This document shows positions 1 through 9,159 of a stretch of DNA of 64,000 nucleotides, piece after piece. Each line of letters opens with the position of its first letter. The stretch's first letter is position 1. Position numbers and translations under genes: made by a program. This DNA is from Flavobacteriales bacterium UBA6051 (lineage in GTDB: Bacteria; Bacteroidota; Bacteroidia; Flavobacteriales_D; Crocinitomicaceae). The notes beneath the pieces were generated by a model that was not told the origin of the DNA, did no database searches, and saw nothing but the letters and a program-made list of their open reading frames with translations. The DNA is taken from assembly GCA_002427735.1 (NCBI GenBank), contig DIYP01000016.1, positions 186,001 to 250,000 on the forward strand, in the 5' to 3' direction.

Positions 1-1
1 C

Positions 2-1354
2 CAGATCATTACTGGATTGGATGGAAATACTACTTATGATATCTGGGTTTCTGCTGATTGTGGTGCCGGAACAACTACTGGTTCTTGGGAAATGATCACA
101 TTCACTACAGACTGTGGTATCTACACACTTCCATTCTTCGAAACATTTGAAGATAACTCTGAAACACGTGTTTGTTGGTTGAACAACTACGAAGTTGGTA
201 CTGCTGACTGGACATATGCTACAGGTTCTTCAGGTGGTGTTGTTACAACTGCTTACGAAGGAACATTGAATGCTCAGTTCGTAAGTATTAACGGTACTGA
301 TGACCCAATTACTAAATTGGTAAGTCCACGTTTCGACTTCAGTGGACAAGATTCTGTTGCATTGGTATATGCATTTGCTCAAGAAAACTGGGCTGGAGAT
401 CAAAACGTAACGAAAGTATACGTGAATGGTCCTAACTCTCCATGGGTTGAAATTCAGTCTCACAATAACGATGTAAATGAGTGGACGGTTGATACATTGT
501 TCATCTCAGATACTACGTTCCAGGTTGCATTTGAAGGAATCAACAACTGGGGTCGTGCAAACGTAATTGATGATGTACAGTTCTTGCCATGTAACCTGAA
601 CCCAGGTATTGATGGCGCTACTGACTTCTGTCGATTCGACGATTCACTTGACTTGAACTCACTCATTACAAAAGGTGAAACGTTCGGTCGTTGGGTATTC
701 CCAGCTAACCAAACATTCATCACGAATGATTCTATTGCACAAGTTGGATTGTTGCCTACAGGTACACATGAGTTCTACTACATTGTAGAAACACCATGTG
801 CTGTTGATACAACGGTTGCTGCTATTACTGTATTTGACGGTTCTAGCGCAGGTACTGATGGTACTATCAACGTATGTCAGAATGAGCCAGTAGATTTGTT
901 GTCTGGACTTGGAGGAAATGTTGACTTGGGTGGTCAGTGGTACGATCCACAAAACAACCCAACTCCATCTGCTATTACTGCTAGCGGTCTTCCAGCTTCT
1001 TACAACTACGATTACATCACGTCAAACGGTGTTTGTCCTGAGGACACAGCAAACGTTATCGTTGTTGTATCTCCTGATTGTGATTACTTGAACATTAACG
1101 AGTTGACGTTCGGAAACATGACATTGTATCCTAACCCAACAAGTAGTTCAGTTTACATCACAAACAGTGGTTCAGCTGAGGTGTTTGATTATGAATTGAC
1201 AGACGTTAACGGTAAAGTGATTTCTGCTCACGAAGCAGCGATTAACGGAACTGAAACAACTGAAGTTAGTTTAGCGAAACTTGAATCTGGATTCTACTTA
1301 ATCCGAGTGTTCAATGAAAACGCAGAGAAAACATTCAGAATTGTCAAAGAATAA
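2..1354 (+). CDS. T9SS-secreted multidomain protein, 5'-truncated by the window edge
   Basis: The frame is open from the first bases of the window, so the start lies upstream. The visible 450 or so residues begin at the end of a fibronectin type III-like domain, followed by a MAM/jelly-roll-like domain of about 160 residues (starting near FFETFEDNSE, ending near VIDDVQF). Two Ig/PKD-like modules each contain a conserved Cys. The C-terminus is a classic type A T9SS sorting domain: a LYPNPTSSSVYI motif, then LTDVNGKVI, ending in FRIVKE. Such proteins are exported by Sec, cross the outer membrane through the type IX machinery and are anchored or released at the surface. A hairpin terminator follows directly. 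Its specific function is unknown; an adhesin or exoenzyme accessory role is a guess. Confidence 0.85.
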   Translation, partial: QIITGLDGNTTYDIWVSADCGAGTTTGSWEMITFTTDCGIYTLPFFETFEDNSETRVCWLNNYEVGTADWTYATGSSGGVVTTAYEGTLNAQFVSINGTDDPITKLVSPRFDFSGQDSVALVYAFAQENWAGDQNVTKVYVNGPNSPWVEIQSHNNDVNEWTVDTLFISDTTFQVAFEGINNWGRANVIDDVQFLPCNLNPGIDGATDFCRFDDSLDLNSLITKGETFGRWVFPANQTFITNDSIAQVGLLPTGTHEFYYIVETPCAVDTTVAAITVFDGSSAGTDGTINVCQNEPVDLLSGLGGNVDLGGQWYDPQNNPTPSAITASGLPASYNYDYITSNGVCPEDTANVIVVVSPDCDYLNINELTFGNMTLYPNPTSSSVYITNSGSAEVFDYELTDVNGKVISAHEAAINGTETTEVSLAKLESGFYLIRVFNENAEKTFRIVKE

Positions 1355-1374
1355 TTCTGATTGGAAATAATAAG

Positions 1375-1402
1375 AAAGGGAGACTTCGGTCTCCCTTTTT
1401 TT
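1375..1402 (+). terminator. Rho-independent terminator with UUCG loop
   Basis: A 10-bp perfect stem (AAAGGGAGAC / GTCTCCCTTT) closes a TTCG tetraloop and runs into a T tract, 20 bases after the stop codon of the T9SS protein. Confidence 0.93.
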
Positions 1403-1596
1403 ATGCCTTAGAATTGACCAGACAGAAACTCGTCTATACTATAGAACAAAACTCAATAAAAACTGAATGGATAAATACACTGAAAATTAAATAGATTTAA
1501 TAATCCTCGATGAGGTGATTTATCAGAGCAACGTGCCATAAATCAAACGACTTTTCATTCTTTCATACTTTTTCTACCTTTACTAAAAAAACAATT

Positions 1597-2121
1597 ATGC
1601 TTGCTCCCTTCAATCTTCAAAAGTGGATAGACGACAATAGAGATTTACTTAAACCGCCGGTCGGCAACAAAAATCTATATGTTGATGCTGGCGACTTTAT
1701 TGTAATGATTGTTGGCGGACCTAATGCACGTAAAGATTATCACTATAACGAAAGTGAAGAGCTATTTTACCAGATTGAAGGTGATATTACGGTGCGTATT
1801 CAGGAAAACGGGCAAGCGAGAGATATTCATATTAAAGAGGGTGAAATGTTTCTTCTTCCTGGGAACATCCCTCATTCACCAATGCGTGGGCCTAACACAG
1901 TTGGACTTGTTATAGAGCGCGTTCGTCAGGGAACTGATATGACTGATGGCCTAATGTGGTTCTGCGATTCATGCAACCATCAATTGCATGAGTTTAAGTT
2001 TCCTCTTGAGGATATTGAACACGATTTTCTCTCACGCTTTAAGCAGTTTTACTCTTCAGAAGAATTAAGAACGTGTGATAACTGTGGAACAGTAATGGAA
2101 ATCGACGAGCGTTTCGTCTAG
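1597..2121 (+). CDS. nbaC: 3-hydroxyanthranilate 3,4-dioxygenase
   Basis: The 174-residue cupin protein matches the bacterial family in length and layout. The Fe(II) ligands are visible as H49, E55 and H93, with the family spacing of 6 and 38 residues. The C-terminal tail carries two Cys pairs (CDSC near 130 and CDNC near 160) forming the rubredoxin-like site of bacterial HAO. The enzyme opens the ring of 3-hydroxyanthranilate to aminocarboxymuconate semialdehyde, which feeds quinolinate and NAD synthesis or tryptophan catabolism. No other kynurenine-pathway gene is next to it. A TACCTTTA element a few bases upstream of the ATG resembles the Bacteroidota -7 box. Identification is firm; biosynthetic versus catabolic role cannot be told from this window. 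Confidence 0.95.
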   Translation: MLAPFNLQKWIDDNRDLLKPPVGNKNLYVDAGDFIVMIVGGPNARKDYHYNESEELFYQIEGDITVRIQENGQARDIHIKEGEMFLLPGNIPHSPMRGPNTVGLVIERVRQGTDMTDGLMWFCDSCNHQLHEFKFPLEDIEHDFLSRFKQFYSSEELRTCDNCGTVMEIDERFV

Positions 2122-2177
2122 ACTTTTCAGTACTCATCTCACGAACTCAGCATTTTGCTTTTCTAGTTTCCAAAAGC

Positions 2178-5100
2178 TTATCGAATTAGATTAACGTGAC
2201 CTACATAGTGGTATTCCTCATCACTGAAATCGGTCAGTTTAATCTTCCAGACATATGTGCCATCCTGACAAATGGCTCCTTCATATTTTCCGTCCCAACC
2301 TTCATCCATGGCATTACCTGTAAAGATAAGCTCTCCCCAACGGTTAAATATGTTCATTTCAAAGGTTTTAATGTTTCCACCTTTTGCCAAGAACAGTGGA
2401 TTCAACGGATCACTGTTTGGTGTAAATGTATTTGGCACATAAATAATGGGATCATAATAAATATAAACACTGTCGCTTGCTCTACATCCATTCTCATCTG
2501 TATAAGAAACTTGATAACCAAAGTTCATGTCTGGATTAGCAATGGGGTTTGTACAAACAACACATGATAAAAACTCAGCCGGAGACCAAATAAAGGGCCC
2601 TGTAGTTGTGCTTGTTGCTGAAAGTTCTATCAAATCACCATAAAAAGCATATACATCTGGTGAAGCCTGAATAAATGCTAACGGATAAAGATCCACAAAC
2701 ACAGAGTCATAATCAACACATCCATAAATATCTGTACCGCTCACAAAATACATGGTTGGCTCCACCGGCGTTGCAGTAACCAAAGAAGTATTCACGCTAT
2801 TCAACGTAGCTGTCGGCCACCAAGTATAGCTCACACCTCCCGTTGCCCAAAGGTCAACAGATTCTCCAGGACAAATAATCGTATCCGTTCCTGCCGTTAT
2901 TGCCGCCTCAACGATATCTACTCGGACACTATCCCTCACAGTTCCACAAGCATTAGTAAAGTCACAGTAATACGTAATATCCACAAGTGGATTGATTGTT
3001 ACTGTAGAACTATCAATGGGGGTAATATTGGTTGCCGGCGACCATAAATACGTTTCTCCTCCGGAAACAGTGATTTCCGTGCTAGAGCCATAACATAAAT
3101 TGATTAAATCAGGCATTACAGGAACTGGTGGCGTATAATACACAGATATAAGCACACTGTCCTCAATAATACAGCCTTCAGGTGTTTCAAACTCAACAAA
3201 GTAGAGCGTTGTAACATCTGGCGTACTAATAGGAGTTGGACTTCCAGGGTCATCCAGATAAGTTGGTGGAGTCCACTGATAATTCGTTCCCCCTCCTGCT
3301 TCTAAGGTGACACTATTCCCAATACATATACTCGTATCATTTGATGTATTGCCCGAGGGTGCATAAACTTCCAGCGTGACATAAGCTGTATCTATTCCAC
3401 ACGTATCGGAAATAATCACCATGAAGTCAGTATTGCTATTGACTGTCGCGAACGGTGTCGGTGTCGTCGGATCGTCAAGGTATTGCGCTGGTGTCCAGTT
3501 ATAGTTTGTTCCTCCAAATGCCTCTAACTGATATGGTGTACCAGGACAAATTGGTTCAGTGGGTTGAATTGCACCTCCCTGAAAATCACCAATGAACACC
3601 TCAAATTGCACAGAATCCGGTGTAAAACATCCGTTGGTATCCGAAACAACTAAGTTTACCAAATAGGTTCCCGGACCGGGGTACATATGCGTCGGGTTTA
3701 CAAGCGTGGAGCTTGTTCCATCTCCAAAATCCCAATAGAACGAATTTCCATTGGCGCTATTGTTATCAAAAATAACAGGATCAGGAAGGCAGACCACTGT
3801 ATTGGGTGTAGTAACTAACGCTTCTATGGTACTTAGCTCAAATTTAAATGCAGCAAGATTACAATTACTACTTCCGTTTGTTGGTGACCATACCCCTGGT
3901 GTTGAAGAGAATCCATTCGCATACCCGCCACAAGAAGCACAAACAGCATGATAAATTCTTCCAGATTTATCAAAACGACTCGTTCCGCCATCTACGTGAT
4001 GATCGCTCACATTACTCGTCCCACCTACGAAAGTCCCGTACTTTAGTTGGTTGGCATTTTGCCCCAGAACTGCCACATAGAAGTTATTCCCGGTGGTCGA
4101 AGTTTGATAGGCTCCGGCAGTTACTGGAAATCCTTGTGTGGAAGAAAAATCAGCTTGTCCCAAGTTTTGATTCAATTCACTTCCCCAACCAGATAGATAA
4201 ATATCATAACAATCGGACACAAGGAATGCTGTAGGTGAAATCTCTACGTGACCAGTGCTTGCACCAATGGTCGTTCCCCACTCCATGGTTGTCAGGTTAT
4301 GATTATATTTTCTGATGTACTGACCTGAGTTCGCATTTCCATATAACCCAGGAGTAATTCCCATATCACTCTCTGACTGACCTAAAACATAAACGTCATC
4401 ACTAATATCCAATTGAACAAAATATGCTTGCTCATATTCAGATGCTCCCATATATGTCCCGGACAAAACAGCACCTGTGTTCCCATCCAATCTGACAACA
4501 TAACCATCACGGTCTCCCCCATAGGTTAAATCAAAACCTGTAGAGAAAAGCTGATTGGCTGACGACGTCCCTCCTGCCATGTATACATCTCCATTGGCTG
4601 CCACTTGGATAGAATTACCTGTTTCCAGTCCATTTCCACCGAAATATCCTGACCATATCATCGTATTCAATGTAGGAGGCATTTTAAATGCGACCGCATC
4701 CTGAGACCCTCCAGAGGATGGTTGTGGACCACCTCCAGCAACAGGAAAATCAAAGGAAGCAGTTGTAGCCGCCACATAAACATTCCCAGCTTGATCCAAA
4801 ACAATCTCGCCTCTGAATTGATCACCGTAATTATATTGAAGGCCGCCTGTATTAAACCCATCGGTATTCAAACCACCAACAAAAGTTGACGCCAACAGAG
4901 TTGAACCATCAGCACTTAATCGCGCCACATACATGTCTGTTCCTTCGGCGAATCCCATGGTATATGTCTGACCTGAAATATTCGGGCCACCAGCAAAGGA
5001 ATTATCATAGGGGCTTCCGGCCATTGGAAAATTAGAAGAAGAAGTTAATCCATAAATGAATAATTCATCCGTAGCACTGCACACCATACTATTCGCTGTT

Positions 5101-6062
5101 TCAGAGCCTCCACCCCCAATATAAGTGGAATATAGAAGGGCTGTCCCATCAGCGTTGAATTTGGTAATTCCCACATCAATGTTTCCTCCGTTGTAGGATG
5201 CATCATAAGCACCCGCTGTAATAGGGTAACCTAAACCAAACACGGATCCACCTCCAACGAGATTTCCGTTTTGATCTGGTGTGGCAGACATTCCCCAGTT
5301 ATCGGCAGAAGATCCTGAATAAGTTGAAAATGTAATACTCGGGTCGATAATCAGCTTCTTTGAATTGTCGTAACCATTTGGTAGATGAAAGCTTACTTGA
5401 TCTCCCAAGATTTTAAACTGAATTTTGACATTCCTTCTTCCCGATTCTGTTTCGAGCCAGGCAATTGGTTTACTTTCAATGATGTCTCCAAATCGATTCT
5501 GAATGTGCAGATTTCCCTCTTCATCAATCGACAAGGCATCATGCCCTTCATAGTTCATCACAATCTGATCAGCATCAATGCCAGGAGCCACTTCCAATGA
5601 GTACTTCATCCCACTTCGACCGTCTAGTCTTAAATCAATTCCTGGATACAATTCTTGCATAACCAGGTGACTGTAACTATGAAGATGTCCCTTCCATTTC
5701 GAAGGATCATTGCCTAGAATGTAATTTGAATAAAAGGATGAGGAATCCAACAATAAGCTTTTTCCCTCCCAAGAGGATCCCTCAAATTTTGAGCGGATAA
5801 CATGGGCCTGATATTCCTCCTTCTCTCCATGGTCGTGATGATGATCGTCTTCACCATGATCATGCGAATGGTGGTTATTTGCATTGTGCAAAAAGTAGGT
5901 GAATCCATTGTCTTCAACTAACATTTCGCCCATCGTTAACTTGACTTTATATTCGATTCGATCATCCCATTGCCCAGCATTAGGGACCATCCAGCCTTCC
6001 TGAGCCCATGAGTATAAACTCATACAGCATAAAACGAATATGATTAAGACAGGTCTGCGCAT
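2178..6062 (-). CDS. Very large T9SS protein: DUF7948/SBBP-repeat beta-propeller, PKD/Ig-like repeats, gliding-motility C-terminal domain
   Basis: A signal peptide (about residues 1-20, ending SWAQ) is followed by a DUF7948-type N-terminal domain, a run of SBBP-like repeats (about 240-740, recurring Y-x-T-Y-I-G-G-G and A-x-D-x-x-x-Y-V-A-G-x-T patterns), one PKD domain with FDFGDGTSS-like WDFGDGTSS near 780, and about five Ig-like repeats of 85-95 residues, each with an SITLxAxGGxxYxWxP core. The C-terminus from YVPNTFTPNSD to GHVNLIR is the CHU_C/TIGR04131 type B T9SS signal. A histidine-rich insert sits near residues 63-80. It is probably a surface adhesin or matrix protein. The ATG start is immediately upstream of the signal peptide. 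No nearby partner gene shows a function. Confidence 0.88.
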   Translation of the reverse strand: MRRPVLIIFVLCCMSLYSWAQEGWMVPNAGQWDDRIEYKVKLTMGEMLVEDNGFTYFLHNANNHHSHDHGEDDHHHDHGEKEEYQAHVIRSKFEGSSWEGKSLLLDSSSFYSNYILGNDPSKWKGHLHSYSHLVMQELYPGIDLRLDGRSGMKYSLEVAPGIDADQIVMNYEGHDALSIDEEGNLHIQNRFGDIIESKPIAWLETESGRRNVKIQFKILGDQVSFHLPNGYDNSKKLIIDPSITFSTYSGSSADNWGMSATPDQNGNLVGGGSVFGLGYPITAGAYDASYNGGNIDVGITKFNADGTALLYSTYIGGGGSETANSMVCSATDELFIYGLTSSSNFPMAGSPYDNSFAGGPNISGQTYTMGFAEGTDMYVARLSADGSTLLASTFVGGLNTDGFNTGGLQYNYGDQFRGEIVLDQAGNVYVAATTASFDFPVAGGGPQPSSGGSQDAVAFKMPPTLNTMIWSGYFGGNGLETGNSIQVAANGDVYMAGGTSSANQLFSTGFDLTYGGDRDGYVVRLDGNTGAVLSGTYMGASEYEQAYFVQLDISDDVYVLGQSESDMGITPGLYGNANSGQYIRKYNHNLTTMEWGTTIGASTGHVEISPTAFLVSDCYDIYLSGWGSELNQNLGQADFSSTQGFPVTAGAYQTSTTGNNFYVAVLGQNANQLKYGTFVGGTSNVSDHHVDGGTSRFDKSGRIYHAVCASCGGYANGFSSTPGVWSPTNGSSNCNLAAFKFELSTIEALVTTPNTVVCLPDPVIFDNNSANGNSFYWDFGDGTSSTLVNPTHMYPGPGTYLVNLVVSDTNGCFTPDSVQFEVFIGDFQGGAIQPTEPICPGTPYQLEAFGGTNYNWTPAQYLDDPTTPTPFATVNSNTDFMVIISDTCGIDTAYVTLEVYAPSGNTSNDTSICIGNSVTLEAGGGTNYQWTPPTYLDDPGSPTPISTPDVTTLYFVEFETPEGCIIEDSVLISVYYTPPVPVMPDLINLCYGSSTEITVSGGETYLWSPATNITPIDSSTVTINPLVDITYYCDFTNACGTVRDSVRVDIVEAAITAGTDTIICPGESVDLWATGGVSYTWWPTATLNSVNTSLVTATPVEPTMYFVSGTDIYGCVDYDSVFVDLYPLAFIQASPDVYAFYGDLIELSATSTTTGPFIWSPAEFLSCVVCTNPIANPDMNFGYQVSYTDENGCRASDSVYIYYDPIIYVPNTFTPNSDPLNPLFLAKGGNIKTFEMNIFNRWGELIFTGNAMDEGWDGKYEGAICQDGTYVWKIKLTDFSDEEYHYVGHVNLIR

Positions 6063-6311
6063 GCTTATCGAAAATACAACAAATTCATTGGAATTTCATG
6101 ATCTGCATAATATCCAACGAATTGTACGTCAATTCCTTACTATGAATACGTTTGAACTCCATAAATGGTTGCTCCCAAACAACGATAAATCACTGAAAAT
6201 ATTTCGTCGCAAAGTGAATAAGAATTCAACATTGGGTTTGATTACATACGTCAATTTTACAAATGCTCTCCAGAATATCATTTCTCGTTCTTTCAATTCA
6301 TTTGAGTTGTG

Positions 6312-6319
6312 TAACTTTG
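6312..6319 (+). promoter_or_regulatory. Bacteroidota-type -7 element upstream of purF
   Basis: TAACTTTG matches the TAnnTTTG consensus, 24 bases before the purF ATG. No clear TTG at the -33 distance was found, so the promoter call is partial. Confidence 0.45.
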
Positions 6320-6343
6320 CACTGAATTTACATCGTTCGTGAC

Positions 6344-8245
6344 ATGAGTGATCCGATAAAACACGAGTGTGGTATAGCACTCTTACGATTAAAACAACCC
6401 CTTCAATATTATCTTGACAAATACGGAACGGCCTTTTACGGGCTGAACAAGCTGCATTTGTTGATGGAAAAACAGCACAACCGGGGACAAGATGGTGCTG
6501 GTGTTGCCAATATTAAGTTCAACATGTCTCCAGGTGAACGATATATTTCGCGATACCGTTCAATTGATAGTAAACCAATTCAGGAAATCTTTGATTATAT
6601 CAATGCCAAGTTTGCGCGTATCGAGGAACAAAATCCAGATTTGCTCAAAGACGTTGATTATTTAAAGAAAAATGCTGGTTTTACAGGTGAGTTGTTTTTG
6701 GGACATTTACGTTATGGAACGTTTGGCAGAAACTCTATTGAGAGCTGTCACCCATTCTTACGTCAGAATAATTGGATAACGCGAAACCTAGTTGTTGCCG
6801 GTAACTTTAACTTGACCAACGTTGATGAGTTATTCGATGTTCTTCTTCATGTCGGGCAGCACCCCAAAGAAAAATCAGATACAGTAACGGTATTGGAGAA
6901 AATAGGGCATTTTCTAGACATGGAAAATGACGAAGTGTATAAAGAACTCAAGCCTCAAGGTTATTCTAATGCAGATGTTTACGCCAAGATTGCCAAAAAC
7001 CTTGATATCGAGCGTATTCTTAAAAGAGCATCGGAAGATTGGGATGGTGGATATGCCATGGCTGGCCTTTTTGGACATGGAGATGCCTTTGTATTAAGAG
7101 ACCCATCTGGTATTCGTCCAGCTTTCTGGTATGAAGATGATGAAATCTGCGTGGTCACTTCAGAAAGACCAGTTATTCAAACGGCTTTCAATCTTAAAGC
7201 AGATCAAGTTCAAGAGTTAAAACCTGGACATGCATTGATCATCAAAAAAGATGGAAGAATCACAGAAACACTAATTAACGAGCCTCAACCAGAGCTGAAA
7301 TGTTCCTTTGAGCGTATTTATTTCTCTCGAGGCAGTGATACTGACATTTACAAAGAGCGCAAGCAACTGGGAAAAAACATAGTCCCTCAAATCATGGATT
7401 CCATTGATAATGACCTGGATAATTCTGTTTTTTCATTTATCCCGAATACGGCAGAAGTTTCTTTCTATGGAATGATTAAGGGGTTGGAAGATCACCTGAA
7501 TGAAGAGAAAATTGAACGCATTTTAGCGTTAGGGCCAAACCCTGATCAGGAAGCAGTGCGTAATATTCTACTGAAGCGTGCGCGCATCGAGAAAATTGCG
7601 ATTAAGGATGCAAAGCTGAGAACCTTCATTACACAGGATGATTCTCGAGATGACCTCGTTGCACACGTTTATGATATTACCTACGGAAGCGTAGTTCCGA
7701 ATAAAGATAATCTCGTTATCATTGATGATAGTATTGTTCGCGGAACAACCTTAAAGCAATCCATTCTTCGCATCCTTGACCGTTTAGACCCAAAGAAGAT
7801 TGTCGTTGTTTCCTCTGCTCCACAGATTCGCTATCCTGATTGCTACGGTATTGATATGGCGAAAATGGGCGACTTCATTGCTTTTGAAGCAGCTATTTCA
7901 TTGCTTCATGACCGCAATATGATCTACGTTATTGACACTGTTTACAAGAAGTGTAAGGAACAAGAGAACTTACCGAAAGAGCAAATCAAGAACTATGTTC
8001 AGGATATCTATGCTCCTTTCTCAGATGATGAAATTTCTGCGAAAATCAGTGAACTCTTAACTCCTCCAACGATTAACTCAAAAGTGGAAATCATCTACCA
8101 AACAGTGGAGAATCTTCACAAAGCATGTCCGAATAATTTAGGGGATTGGTATTTCACTGGAAACTATCCAACTGCGGGTGGAAACAAAGTTGTGAACAAG
8201 GCCTTTATCAACTGGAAAGAAGGTAAAAACGAGCGTGCCTATTAA
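6344..8245 (+). CDS. purF: Amidophosphoribosyltransferase (long Bacteroidota form)
   Basis: This 633-residue protein has an N-terminal class II glutamine amidotransferase domain whose nucleophile is C9, exposed after removal of a short propeptide, and a C-terminal phosphoribosyltransferase domain with the PRPP-binding motif VIIDDSIVRGTT near 457-468. The family makes 5-phosphoribosylamine from PRPP and glutamine, the first step of purine synthesis. It is about 130-150 residues longer than E. coli PurF, owing to insertions in the amidotransferase half and an extended C-terminus, as is seen in a long form common in this phylum. The kinase gene starts 11 bases after its stop. Whether this is the main PurF or a paralogue with a shifted role cannot be decided here. 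Confidence 0.85.
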   Translation: MSDPIKHECGIALLRLKQPLQYYLDKYGTAFYGLNKLHLLMEKQHNRGQDGAGVANIKFNMSPGERYISRYRSIDSKPIQEIFDYINAKFARIEEQNPDLLKDVDYLKKNAGFTGELFLGHLRYGTFGRNSIESCHPFLRQNNWITRNLVVAGNFNLTNVDELFDVLLHVGQHPKEKSDTVTVLEKIGHFLDMENDEVYKELKPQGYSNADVYAKIAKNLDIERILKRASEDWDGGYAMAGLFGHGDAFVLRDPSGIRPAFWYEDDEICVVTSERPVIQTAFNLKADQVQELKPGHALIIKKDGRITETLINEPQPELKCSFERIYFSRGSDTDIYKERKQLGKNIVPQIMDSIDNDLDNSVFSFIPNTAEVSFYGMIKGLEDHLNEEKIERILALGPNPDQEAVRNILLKRARIEKIAIKDAKLRTFITQDDSRDDLVAHVYDITYGSVVPNKDNLVIIDDSIVRGTTLKQSILRILDRLDPKKIVVVSSAPQIRYPDCYGIDMAKMGDFIAFEAAISLLHDRNMIYVIDTVYKKCKEQENLPKEQIKNYVQDIYAPFSDDEISAKISELLTPPTINSKVEIIYQTVENLHKACPNNLGDWYFTGNYPTAGGNKVVNKAFINWKEGKNERAY

Positions 8246-8256
8246 ACATTGATCGC

Positions 8257-9159
8257 ATGAAAAGACGTACGGCACTCATATTTTATATTCTTAGTGTATA
8301 CGTCTTTGTACAGTTTATTTGGTGGGGCTTCCATCTCATTGAATTGACACGTGAGGTTTCAATGGAATCTGAGCAGGTTTCCAAACGCGTTGTTATGATC
8401 ATTGGTGAAGGAGCTGTCTTTCTGCTTCTATTGGTCATCGGTATATGGCAAATTCACCGGGCAATTGGCAAAGAACTAAAGCTTTCGGAGCGCCAAAACA
8501 ATTTTTTACTTTCTGTTACACATGAGCTCAAAACACCTTTGGCGGCAAATAAGCTGTATTTGCAGACGATTGGTAAACGTGATCTCACCAAGGAGCAGCA
8601 GAATGACCTGCTCAAAAAGGCACTAGAGGAAAACACGCGTTTAGAGCGCATGATCGACAATATTCTGAACGCATCAAGACTGGAAAATAATGTTCTAAAA
8701 CTCGAAAAGGAATCCATTAACCTCAGCGAGTTAATGACGCAAGTAGCGCAGCGATTTAATGCATTTCTGGAAAAGGAAACCGTTCAATTTGAAGGAGAAA
8801 AAGATCTCATCGTTATTGGTGACAAGTTCATGTTGGAAACCATCTTCAATAATTTAGTTGAGAATGCCATTAAGTACGCCGGAACGGAAGAAACTGTTCT
8901 CCTGTACACCAGAAAAAACGGTACTACAATTGAATGCGGCGTAAAAGACCAGGGAACTGGAATTTCGAAGGAACATAGAGAAGACATCTTTAAAAAGTTT
9001 TTCCGGGTAGGAAACGAAGAAATAAGAACACAAAAAGGATCCGGACTTGGATTATTCATCGTTTCGCAACTCGTTTTAATGCACGGTGGAAAAGTCGAAT
9101 GCCTGGACAACCAGCCGAAAGGAACACATTTTAAAATTACGCTAAAACATGACCAATAA
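8257..9159 (+). CDS. Sensor histidine kinase, orphan
   Basis: Two membrane segments (about 7-28 and 46-66) enclose only a short external loop. They are followed directly by a HisKA domain with phospho-acceptor H89 in SVTHELKTP and a HATPase_c domain showing the N box (NNLVENAIKYA), G1 (DQGTGIS) and G2 (GSGLGLFIV) motifs. No HAMP or PAS domain is evident. It autophosphorylates and passes phosphate to a response regulator, but no regulator gene is adjacent. The start is an ATG 11 bases after purF, and the 3' end overlaps gpmI by 11 bases, so translation of the two is probably coupled. The ligand is unknown; with so little external sequence, membrane or intracellular sensing is likely. Confidence 0.9.
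   Translation: MKRRTALIFYILSVYVFVQFIWWGFHLIELTREVSMESEQVSKRVVMIIGEGAVFLLLLVIGIWQIHRAIGKELKLSERQNNFLLSVTHELKTPLAANKLYLQTIGKRDLTKEQQNDLLKKALEENTRLERMIDNILNASRLENNVLKLEKESINLSELMTQVAQRFNAFLEKETVQFEGEKDLIVIGDKFMLETIFNNLVENAIKYAGTEETVLLYTRKNGTTIECGVKDQGTGISKEHREDIFKKFFRVGNEEIRTQKGSGLGLFIVSQLVLMHGGKVECLDNQPKGTHFKITLKHDQ

Noticed and set aside
3848..4234. Open frame of about 128 codons on the plus strand inside the large T9SS protein gene
   Set aside because: It is antisense to a coding region with clear domains, has no promoter and shows no recognisable protein features.
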